From contig JAQYVQ010000605.1 of the NCBI GenBank assembly GCA_030145435.1, forward strand, positions 1 through 6,354: a stretch of 6,354 bases of DNA, given 5' to 3'. Under the pieces are notes generated by a model. That model was given only the letters and a program-made list of their open reading frames with translations, had not been told where the DNA came from and did not search any database. This DNA is from Syntrophobacteria bacterium. Lineage in GTDB: Bacteria; Desulfobacterota; DSWW01. The position numbers were made by a program, and so were the translations under genes. Below, piece after piece: positions 1 through 5,088 of the stretch. Position 1 is the stretch's first letter; each line of letters begins with the position of its first letter.

Positions 1-1936
1 CTTCTTCGTGCAGGGCTTCCCAAATGGCATACCTCTCCTTCAAGTCTTCCCTCATCCTGGTGGCCTGGTCGTGGAGTTGCTCCAGGGCCAAGTGGTCCCT
101 TGCCAGGCCCGGGTCGCCCATTTCCCGCTCGACTTCTTTCAGCGACGCCTCCAGTTTGCTGATCTCTTCCTCGATGTGGGCGATTTGCCTCGTCCTCCTC
201 TGATCCCGGCGCTGTTCCGCTTTCCTCTGTTCCCTCCCCCGGAGCCGGTCCTGCTTCTCCTCCTCCCCGGCCTCGCCCCCCCGTTTCGCCGCACCGGCCA
301 CGCGGCCCGCTGAGACAGGGATCAACCGCCCTTCAGCCTTGGCGGCCAGGAAGTCCTCATAGCTGCCCGGGAAGCCGAGGATCCTCTCGTCACGCACCTC
401 CAGGACACGGGTCGCGATCTCCTGGATGAAGTATCGATCGTGGCTGACGAAGACGAGGGTTCCACCGTATGCCCTCAGGGCCTCCAGGAGGGCCTGCCGG
501 CTTACGATGTCCAAGTGGTTGGTCGGCTCGTCGAGGAGGAGCAGGTGGTGCCGTTTCGGGAAGACCCTTGCCATGGCCAGACGGGCGCGCTCCCCGCCGC
601 TCAGCGCGTCGATCGACTTGAAGACGTCTTCCCCCCGGAATCGAAAGCGGGCCAGGAGCGATCGTGCCTCTCCCTGGGTCAATTGCGGAGATGCAGACAG
701 GATTACATCCAGCAGGCTCTCCCCTGCCCGGAACCAGGACCCCTCATCCTGGGAATAGTAGCCGATCGACACCCCGTCTCCCACGACCCGAATGCCTCCC
801 TGGGTCTCTTCCGAGCCCACGAGAACCCGGAGCAGGGTCGACTTACCGGCTCCGTTCGGGCCCACCACAGCGATCCGTTCTCCCCGTTCCACGTTCAGGC
901 TGACGTCCTCGAAGAGAACCCTGCCAGGAAAGGCCTTGGTCACGTCCACCAGTTCGACGAGTATCCTGGGCGCACGCGGCGGAACACGGATCGGGAAGTG
1001 GACCTTCCGTTGCCTCTGCGCGGGAGGAGCAACCCGCTCGATCTTGTTCATCTGGCGGAGGCGGCTCTGTGCCTGTCGGGCCCGGTCCTTCCTGACCCGG
1101 TTCTTGGCCACGAAGTTCTCTATACGTTTGAACCGCTCTTGCTGCGCTTCATAATCGGCAGATCCTTTTTCGTCCATTTCAGTCTTTTCGTTTATATATT
1201 TTGAATAGTTACCTATATATACTTCAAGTTTTGCATTAGACAGTTCAGCCACCTTGTTCACCAGCGCATCGAGCAGGTGCCGGTCATGCGAGACCAGGAT
1301 GAAGCACGTGTTCGCCCCCTTCAGGTATTCTTCAAGCCAGTTCTTTGCATCGAGGTCCAGGTGATCGGTCGGCTCGTCCAGAAGCATCAAATCCGGTTCC
1401 CTGACCAGTACCTTTGCCAGCCCTATCCTCATCTGCCATCCCGCTGAGAACTCCTCCACGGGCCGTTCGTAGTCCTCCGGCGTGAAGCCTAACCCCTCCA
1501 GGATCCGCTTCAGCTTGCTTTCCTGTGCGTACCCGCCGGTGTGCTGAAACATGGTCTCCAGTTCCCCGTACTGGGCCATCGCCTTCTGGTGCTCCGGGTC
1601 ATCCGGGGACAGGGAAGCGAGCTTATCGAGCAAGCGCCTGCGCTTCTCCACGGCCTCGAGCCATTCGGGCAGGGCGGAGATCACCTCTTCCCAGAGCACG
1701 CTTCCCCGGTGGGCAAGCCCGCTCTGCGGGAGGTACCCGACGACGACGCCCCTTTGTCTCTCCACCGCACCGGCCGTCGGCTTCACCTCGCCTGCAGCGA
1801 TCTTCAGCAGGGTACTCTTGCCGGAGCCGTTCTCACCGATCAGGGCGAGCCGGTCCCCGGGCATAACACGGAGACTCGCATCTTCCACGAGCACGCGGTT
1901 CGGAAAATTCACCTGAACGTGTTCCAACGCGATCAA
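1..1936 (-). CDS. ABC-F family ATPase (Uup/YheS/EttA-like), C-terminus cut by window edge
   Basis: Soluble twin-ATPase protein. ABC-F proteins bind the ribosomal E site and modulate translation, and some protect against antibiotics; they have no membrane domain. The frame is open for 645 codons. Domain 1 has Walker A GENGSGKST (residues 34-42), Q71, signature FSAGW (163-167), Walker B LMLLDEPTDHLD (183-194) and switch His217. A charged interdomain arm follows (about 240-320). Domain 2 has Walker A GPNGAGKST (359-367), Q396, signature LSGGE (445-449), LLLLDEPTNHLD (465-476) and His499. The tail (about 550-645) is highly charged and probably coiled coil. ABC-F proteins of this layout are about 640 residues, so little is missing. 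The start is TTG 1936-1934: an in-frame TGA lies immediately before it, GGAAAGGGGAGG sits 5 bases upstream, and the product begins MIALEHV, typical of the family. It is transcribed divergently from ogt. Oddities are Asp in DEPTDHLD, Ala in the first signature, and an A+T-rich patch. The family is certain; the subfamily is not resolved. Confidence 0.95.
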   Translation of the reverse strand, partial: MIALEHVQVNFPNRVLVEDASLRVMPGDRLALIGENGSGKSTLLKIAAGEVKPTAGAVERQRGVVVGYLPQSGLAHRGSVLWEEVISALPEWLEAVEKRRRLLDKLASLSPDDPEHQKAMAQYGELETMFQHTGGYAQESKLKRILEGLGFTPEDYERPVEEFSAGWQMRIGLAKVLVREPDLMLLDEPTDHLDLDAKNWLEEYLKGANTCFILVSHDRHLLDALVNKVAELSNAKLEVYIGNYSKYINEKTEMDEKGSADYEAQQERFKRIENFVAKNRVRKDRARQAQSRLRQMNKIERVAPPAQRQRKVHFPIRVPPRAPRILVELVDVTKAFPGRVLFEDVSLNVERGERIAVVGPNGAGKSTLLRVLVGSEETQGGIRVVGDGVSIGYYSQDEGSWFRAGESLLDVILSASPQLTQGEARSLLARFRFRGEDVFKSIDALSGGERARLAMARVFPKRHHLLLLDEPTNHLDIVSRQALLEALRAYGGTLVFVSHDRYFIQEIATRVLEVRDERILGFPGSYEDFLAAKAEGRLIPVSAGRVAGAAKRGGEAGEEEKQDRLRGREQRKAEQRRDQRRTRQIAHIEEEISKLEASLKEVEREMGDPGLARDHLALEQLHDQATRMREDLKERYAIWEALHEE

Positions 1937-1941
1937 TCAGG

Positions 1942-1953
1942 CCTCCCCTTTCC
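1942..1953 (-). promoter_or_regulatory. Strong Shine-Dalgarno that fixes a TTG start for the ABC-F gene
   Basis: On the minus strand GGAAAGGGGAGG lies 5 bases before TTG 1936-1934. The codon immediately upstream in frame is TGA (1939-1937), so translation cannot begin earlier. Later in-frame starts would trim the first beta strand of the ATPase domain. The purine-rich site probably compensates for the weak TTG start. Confidence 0.75.
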
Positions 1954-1974
1954 TGCAAGCAAACATCTTTCCGA

Positions 1975-2003
1975 TTGGTATTGCATCGTTCATCTTGTAG
2001 AAT
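1975..2003 (+). promoter_or_regulatory. Candidate sigma70-type promoter for ogt-trhP
   Basis: A -35 element TTGGTA (1975-1980; 4 of 6 consensus bases) and a -10 element TAGAAT (1998-2003; 5 of 6) are separated by exactly 17 bases. Transcription would begin near 2010, giving a leader of about 40 bases before the ogt ATG. The site lies in the divergent gap. On the minus strand only a TATCAT-like -10 with a poor -35 was seen for the ABC-F gene. No operator or Ada-box-like repeat was recognised. This is a consensus match by eye only. Confidence 0.5.
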
Positions 2004-2037
2004 GATAGCGAAAAGGCTCGTCACCTTCCAGTTCGAC

Positions 2038-2043
2038 AGGAGA
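2038..2043 (+). promoter_or_regulatory. ribosome binding site of ogt
   Basis: AGGAGA lies 7 bases before ATG 2051. It lies only 1 base before the in-frame TTG at 2045, so ATG 2051 is the better start and the two extra N-terminal residues of the longer reading are unlikely. Confidence 0.7.
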
Positions 2044-2050
2044 CTTGGCC

Positions 2051-2587
2051 ATGCATACGAAGAAATCTCCCACGATCTTTGCCGAATCCTATCACTCCCC
2101 CCTGGGAAAGATATGGTTCGCGTCCGACCATGCCGGCATCGTGTGTCTGCAGATGCCCATGTCCGACGGGAAGGCCCGTTTGCTGGAAAAAATTTCGCGG
2201 CATTACAAGAACCCGAACATCGAGGACCGGGGCAAAATCAACGCCGGCTTCCTCGTCGAACTGGACGAATACTTCTGCGGGACCCTCAAGGCCTTCGAGA
2301 CCCCGGCACGTCCTTCCGGAACGCCCTTTCAAAAGAGGGTCTGGCGACTGCTCTTGAAAATCCCCTACGGCAAGACCCGATCGTACGGAGACCTCGCCGC
2401 CGACCTGGGGATTCCGAAGGGGCCGCGCGCAGTGGGCCAGGCGAACGGCAGAAACCCTATATCGCTGCTGATCCCCTGTCACAGGGTCATCGCGAGCGAT
2501 GGAGGACTGGGGGGCTATTCCGGCGGCATTGAAATCAAGAGGTTTCTCCTGGAATGGGAACGTCGCAACAAGGCCGGCCCGAGCTAA
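2051..2587 (+). CDS. ogt: Methylated-DNA--[protein]-cysteine S-methyltransferase (O6-alkylguanine-DNA alkyltransferase)
   Basis: A suicidal DNA repair protein that transfers the alkyl group from O6-alkylguanine (and O4-alkylthymine) to its own cysteine. The product is 178 residues, normal for the single-domain Ogt/MGMT family. Residues 1-85 resemble the variable N-terminal domain. The C-terminal DNA-binding and catalytic domain starts near residue 92. It shows FQKRVW (93-98), YGKTRSYGDLA (106-116), the arginine finger within RAVGQANGRNP (Arg126, Asn135), the active site IPCHRV (141-146, nucleophile Cys143), the GGYSGG loop (154-159) and a closing KRFLLEWE helix. All expected catalytic residues are present, so it should be active. 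There is no Ada-type N-terminal zinc or AraC domain, hence no sign of self-regulation. The last 34 bases overlap trhP in another frame, so the two genes are probably co-transcribed and translationally coupled. Confidence 0.95.
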   Translation: MHTKKSPTIFAESYHSPLGKIWFASDHAGIVCLQMPMSDGKARLLEKISRHYKNPNIEDRGKINAGFLVELDEYFCGTLKAFETPARPSGTPFQKRVWRLLLKIPYGKTRSYGDLAADLGIPKGPRAVGQANGRNPISLLIPCHRVIASDGGLGGYSGGIEIKRFLLEWERRNKAGPS

Positions 2588-3780
2588 TCGCACCCGCCGG
2601 AGACATGGAAAGGCTCCAGACCGCGCTCCATTTCGGTGCCGACGCCGTCTACCTGAGCGGAAAGCAGTTCAGTCTCAGGACCTCCTCGAAGAACTTCACC
2701 CTGCCCGAACTCGACGAAGCGGTTCGCTACGTCCACGCCCACAAGAAGCGGGCTTACCTTGCCGTGAACAGCTTTGTGAAGAACCGGGATCTTCCCCCCC
2801 TTCGTTCCTTCCTCGAGGCGGTCTCCGAGATGGGCTTCGATGCGGTGATCGTTTCCGATCCGGCCGTTTTCGATCTCTGCCGGGAGACCATGCCCTCCGT
2901 GCCCGTGCACCTGAGCACGCAGGCCAACACCACGAACGTGCTGTCGGCGCGCCACTGGTTCGACCTGGGCGTGCGCAGGATCATCCTGGCCCGGGAGCTT
3001 TCCCTCGATGAGATCCGGGAGATCAAGAAGGAGGCGGGTGGAGAAATAGAGGTCTTCGTCCACGGCGCCCTGTGCATGGCCTATTCCGGCCGCTGCCTCC
3101 TGAGCCTGTACCTGGCAGACAGGGACGCAAACCAGGGACTGTGCACCCAGACCTGCCGCTGGCGGTATGCCCTGGTCGAAGAGAAGCGGCCAGGCGTATA
3201 CCTCCCGATCGAGGAAGACGATCAGGGGTCCTACATCCTCAACAGTAAGGACCTCTGTCTCCTGGGCATTCTCCCCGAACTGATGCAGAGCGGCATCGAC
3301 GGATTCAAGATCGAAGGCCGGAGAAAGGGGATCCACTACCTGGCGGCCGTCATCAAGGCGTACCGGTGGGCCATGGACCGGTACATGGAAGACCCGGTCG
3401 GCTACCAGCTGCCTCCGGACAGCTGGGAAGAGATCCAGAAGGTGAGCAACCGGGAGTACACGAGCGGGTTTCTGAAGGGGGAGGAAGAGGGCTCCATCTG
3501 TCTGGACGAGGAACGGCCGAGCCCGCGGAGCACCCTGGCGGGCGTGATCAAGGATCGGGGGAAGGACGGCTGGGTTTCCATCGACGTCCGTGCGAGGATC
3601 ATGATAGGGGACACGCTCGAGCAGATGGGCGCAACCTTCCCAAACCCCGTGTTTCCCCTCTCCCACATGAAGACCCTGGACGAAGAAGAATGCCGGGAGG
3701 CCCACGAAGGGGACCACGTCCGGGTACGGCTGCCCGCCCGGGCCGACCCGGGGGACCTCCTCCGCAAGAGGATTGCCTAG
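2554..3780 (+). CDS. trhP: U32-family protein, probable tRNA uridine-34 hydroxylation protein TrhP
   Basis: TrhP (formerly YegQ) takes part in prephenate-dependent, oxygen-independent hydroxylation of wobble uridine 34 (ho5U) in tRNA; relatives include UbiU/UbiV and RlhA. At 408 residues with a C-terminal domain it fits TrhP (YegQ/YrrO size) better than shorter UbiU/UbiV or longer RlhA. It begins with the family hallmark PELIAPAGDMERL (9-21), then GADAVYL, and carries the U32 signature EVFVHGALCMAYSGRCLLS (166-184). Cysteines 174, 181, 197 and 235 have nearly the spacing I recall for the 4Fe-4S ligands of UbiU; Cys201 is an extra candidate. DGFKIEGR (249-256) and REYTSGFLKG (300-309) are further hallmarks. 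A small beta-rich domain ends the protein. The ATG at 2554 is forced: TGA at 2530 closes the frame upstream, and a later start would lose the hallmark N-terminus. A weak AAGAGG lies 11 bases upstream, inside ogt. Old 'collagenase/peptidase U32' labels are misleading. Confidence 0.8.
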   Translation: MGTSQQGRPELIAPAGDMERLQTALHFGADAVYLSGKQFSLRTSSKNFTLPELDEAVRYVHAHKKRAYLAVNSFVKNRDLPPLRSFLEAVSEMGFDAVIVSDPAVFDLCRETMPSVPVHLSTQANTTNVLSARHWFDLGVRRIILARELSLDEIREIKKEAGGEIEVFVHGALCMAYSGRCLLSLYLADRDANQGLCTQTCRWRYALVEEKRPGVYLPIEEDDQGSYILNSKDLCLLGILPELMQSGIDGFKIEGRRKGIHYLAAVIKAYRWAMDRYMEDPVGYQLPPDSWEEIQKVSNREYTSGFLKGEEEGSICLDEERPSPRSTLAGVIKDRGKDGWVSIDVRARIMIGDTLEQMGATFPNPVFPLSHMKTLDEEECREAHEGDHVRVRLPARADPGDLLRKRIA

Positions 3781-3790
3781 GCCCCTTTTT
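3751..3790 (+). terminator. Possible Rho-independent terminator at the end of trhP
   Basis: An imperfect hairpin overlaps the trhP stop codon. The inner stem is TCCTC (3758-3762) with GAGGA (3768-3772) around loop CGCAA. An outer stem pairs GGGGaCC (3751-3757) with GGCCCC (3780-3785), leaving a 7-base bulge on the 3' side. TTTTT (3786-3790) follows directly. The bulge weakens the structure, but its place between trhP and a new promoter fits a terminator. Confidence 0.4.
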
Positions 3791-3792
3791 CG

Positions 3793-3822
3793 TTGACACG
3801 AAGGTTCTTGCCCCTTCATAAT
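3793..3822 (+). promoter_or_regulatory. Near-consensus sigma70 promoter upstream of the cytidylate-kinase-like gene
   Basis: A perfect -35 TTGACA (3793-3798) is followed after 18 bases by CATAAT (3817-3822; 5 of 6 to TATAAT). Transcription would start near 3829, only about 20 bases before the ATG at 3849, leaving a very short leader with just the Shine-Dalgarno. The promoter starts 3 bases after the possible trhP terminator, marking a new transcription unit. Confidence 0.65.
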
Positions 3823-3834
3823 TCGGATGAATGC

Positions 3835-3842
3835 AGGAGGTG
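3835..3842 (+). promoter_or_regulatory. ribosome binding site that decides the kinase-like start
   Basis: AGGAGGTG is close to a full anti-16S match and lies 6-8 bases before ATG 3849. The in-frame ATG at 3831 lies upstream of this site and would place it inside the coding region, so the longer reading (six extra residues) is rejected. Confidence 0.8.
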
Positions 3843-3848
3843 CATTCC

Positions 3849-4475
3849 ATGGCCGTGGTCACGATATCCAGGCACTTCGGTGCGGGGGGACACACGCTGG
3901 GCCAGATGCTCTGCGAGCGGTTCGATTTTCGTCTCGCAGACGCGTCCGTGGTCGACAGGCTGGCCCGCAACGCAAAGCTTTCGCCCGACTGGCTCAACGC
4001 CATGGAGAAGGAGGCTTCGAGCCCGCTCCTGAGCATGATCTCCACCCTGGTTTCCGGTGGGATTTTCTACAAGCACCCGGGCTCTCCGGCGGAGAAGGAC
4101 GATCGGCAGAAATACATCGCCTTCCTGACCCAGATATTCACTGCCATGGCCAACGAGGGGGGATACGTTATCGTCGGCCGGGGCGCCCAGTTCGTCCTGA
4201 AGGGCCATCCCAAGGCGATCCATGTGCTGCTCGTGGCGGACTATGAGAGTCGGGTTTCCTTTCTCATGGGCCAGCACAAGATCTCTCGATCCGATGCGGA
4301 GAAAACGATCCGGGCGAGAGAGAAAGAGCGCACAGCACTTGCCTCACGCCTTTTCGAGGAGAACATAGACGACGCAAGCCTCTACCAGATCGTTCTCAAT
4401 ACGGGCACGATGCCCTACGATTGGGTCGTGGACACTGTCTCCGAACTGGTGACAAGATTCATGGAACGGGAATAG
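3849..4475 (+). CDS. Cytidylate-kinase-like family protein
   Basis: A 208-residue protein of the Cytidylate_kin2-like family, P-loop kinase relatives of CMP kinase with no settled substrate. It opens with VVTISRHFGAGGHTLGQ (3-19), the family's glycine-rich nucleotide-binding loop, which lacks the usual GKS/GKT lysine. GYVIVGRGAQFVL (105-117) is the second hallmark, followed by HVLLVADYESRV (125-136) and an Arg-rich lid-like helix AREKERTALASRLF (156-169). A YQIVLNTGTMPYDWVVDTV segment (179-197) matches the family's C-terminal strand and helix. No signal peptide or membrane segment is seen. The start follows the Shine-Dalgarno at 3835. It is first in a short unit under its own promoter, with the DUF4911-like gene downstream. 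It is unlikely to be the housekeeping Cmk, because the loop and length differ. A diverged copy of its last 12 codons and stop lies just downstream. Confidence 0.8.
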   Translation: MAVVTISRHFGAGGHTLGQMLCERFDFRLADASVVDRLARNAKLSPDWLNAMEKEASSPLLSMISTLVSGGIFYKHPGSPAEKDDRQKYIAFLTQIFTAMANEGGYVIVGRGAQFVLKGHPKAIHVLLVADYESRVSFLMGQHKISRSDAEKTIRAREKERTALASRLFEENIDDASLYQIVLNTGTMPYDWVVDTVSELVTRFMERE

Positions 4476-4493
4476 GGACCGAGGTCGTTTGCC

Positions 4494-4532
4494 GTTTCGG
4501 AACTGGTAACTCGATTCATGGGTCGAGAGTAA
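4494..4532 (+). pseudogene. Remnant: second diverged copy of the kinase-like gene's last 12 codons and stop
   Basis: Reading on past the TAG stop at 4473 in the same frame, codons 4494-4532 give VSELVTRFMGRE-stop, against VSELVTRFMERE-stop at 4437-4475, exactly 57 bases earlier. By my hand alignment 29 of 39 bases match. Eight of ten mismatches are at third codon positions, one is a synonymous Arg first-position change (AGA/CGA), and only one codon changes the residue (Glu to Gly). Such a pattern arises when both copies diverged as coding sequence. The simplest reading is the tail of a former tandem paralogue whose body was deleted. A readthrough extension is the alternative. Confidence 0.5.
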
Positions 4533-4558
4533 GGACAGGACTCAATCCCCACTATGAT

Positions 4559-4828
4559 ATGCAGAGAGTGATGCAAGAAGAAGCCGAGGAAATTGTCATC
4601 CGGTATTACCGCGTGGATCCGAAGAGGATCGTGCTGCTCAAGTCGTTGCTCGAGGGATACGAAGGCCTTGTCGTGGTCCGGACTGCTGACCCGAAGGAGG
4701 GTGTCGTCGAGCTGTTGGTAAGCCCGAATTTCGTGGAGGAGATGCAACAGATCCTCGAGGACCTCTCCCACCAGATCTGGATGGAGTTTCTCCCGGGGGC
4801 GAAGTACCCTTCTCCTTTCAGCTCCTAG
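4559..4828 (+). CDS. Small DUF4911-like protein of unknown function
   Basis: An 89-residue soluble protein. Its core, IVIRYYRVDPKRIVLLKSLL (12-31) then EGYEGLVVVRTADPKEGVVEL (32-52), looks like DUF4911, a small domain I associate with Desulfobacterota and relatives: basic/aromatic strand, helix, then a strand with R-T-x-D. The second half (55-75) is an acidic helix ending in IWMEFLPG. No cysteines, signal peptide or membrane segment are seen. No function is known to me. It follows the kinase-like gene by 83 bases on the same strand with no clear promoter between, so co-transcription is likely. The start is uncertain: ATG 4559 has no good Shine-Dalgarno (AGGA at 4537-4540 is too far), and ATG 4571 has AGAGAG too close. 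The frame stays open back to 4421, but that stretch is the off-frame reading of the kinase tail and its duplicate, so it is not counted. The family assignment is from memory of the pattern. Confidence 0.7.
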   Translation: MQRVMQEEAEEIVIRYYRVDPKRIVLLKSLLEGYEGLVVVRTADPKEGVVELLVSPNFVEEMQQILEDLSHQIWMEFLPGAKYPSPFSS

Positions 4829-4842
4829 CTTCTGACCACCTT

Positions 4843-4863
4843 CCGTGCCCGCACCCGTGCCCG
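4843..4863. repeat. Short hexamer-periodic repeat
   Basis: CCGTGC, CCGCAC, CCGTGC and CCG follow one another: a six-base period over 3.5 units, with CCGTGCCCG occurring twice, 12 bases apart. It starts 15 bases after the DUF4911-like stop codon. It is a simple-sequence repeat with no obvious role. Confidence 0.5.
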
Positions 4864-4885
4864 AACCAGCTAGCGCCAAGGGATT

Positions 4886-4917
4886 CCCTCTACCTTGAGA
4901 GGGTGTCGAAAAACACC
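4886..4917. repeat. Two overlapping small hairpins in the convergent gap
   Basis: CCCTC (4886-4890) can pair with GAGGG (4899-4903) around an 8-base loop. Overlapping it, GGTGT (4902-4906) can pair with ACACC (4913-4917) around CGAAAA. The two cannot form fully at once. No T-tract follows, so an intrinsic terminator for the DUF4911-like gene is not supported. Confidence 0.35.
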
Positions 4918-4922
4918 AATTT

Positions 4923-5047
4923 GCCGTCATCCCCGCGGAGGCGGGGAGTGAGGGTGGCACAGAAGCTCCCCCTCATCCTGACCTTCTCCCCGGGGGAGAA
5001 GGAATTCACTGTGCTGAGGGATTCCCGCCTGTCGCGGGAATGACGGC
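4923..5047. repeat. Inverted pair of REP-like palindromes enclosing a third palindrome (125 bases)
   Basis: The left palindrome is GCCGTCAT then CCCCGC (4931-4936), loop GGAG, GCGGGG (4941-4946). The right one is ATTCCCGC (5021-5028), loop CTGTC, GCGGGAAT (5034-5041), then GACGGC (5042-5047). The right copy is the reverse complement of the left with a few changes, so GCCGTCAT and ATGACGGC form the outer ends. Between them CCTTCTCCCC (4982-4991) and GGGGAGAAGG (4993-5002) make a 10-base inverted repeat with a one-base centre. The layout resembles a REP doublet or a small non-autonomous element. CGAAAAA flanks both outer sides (4907-4913, and its complement TTTTTCG at 5050-5056). A T-run at 5050-5054 after the right palindrome could help end rightward transcription, but 8 bases separate it from the stem. 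Confidence 0.6.
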
Positions 5048-5056
5048 TCTTTTTCG

Positions 5057-5088
5057 CCTTTCCCCTTTCTCCTTTGCCCTTTACCCTT
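5057..5088. repeat. Polypyrimidine tract (plus strand) running into the glgC stop codon
   Basis: The first 19 bases (5057-5075) are all C or T, in alternating short C and T runs. Only G5076 and A5083 interrupt the 32-base tract. The last bases overlap the TAA of glgC (5081-5083 on the minus strand). It fills most of the space between the palindromes and glgC. Confidence 0.5.

Noticed and set aside
440..1204. Plus-strand 254-codon open frame
   Set aside because: It is antisense to the ABC-F gene, whose frame carries every ATPase motif. The plus-strand product has no recognisable domain.
1833..2024. Minus-strand 63-codon frame starting in the divergent gap
   Set aside because: It overlaps the real ABC-F start in another frame and shows no family features. 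The TTG at 1936 with its strong Shine-Dalgarno explains the region.
1937..2050. Promoter for the ABC-F gene on the minus strand
   Set aside because: A TATCAT-like -10 can be found but the matching -35 is poor at any allowed spacing, so it is not listed as a feature.
2584..3819. Minus-strand 411-codon open frame opposite trhP
   Set aside because: Long antisense frames are common in GC-rich genes. The plus-strand product has clear U32 motifs, while this one has none and is rich in low-information residues.
3831..3848. Earlier ATG for the kinase-like gene
   Set aside because: It lies upstream of AGGAGGTG (3835-3842) and would put the ribosome binding site inside the coding region.
4421..4558. 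N-terminal extension of the DUF4911-like protein
   Set aside because: This part is the off-frame reading of the kinase tail and its duplicate (hence its internal near-repeat TGDKIHG / TGNSIHG), and it has no ribosome binding site.
4923..5047. CRISPR array
   Set aside because: The repeats are inverted relative to each other, only two copies exist and they differ in sequence; there are no regular spacers and no cas genes.
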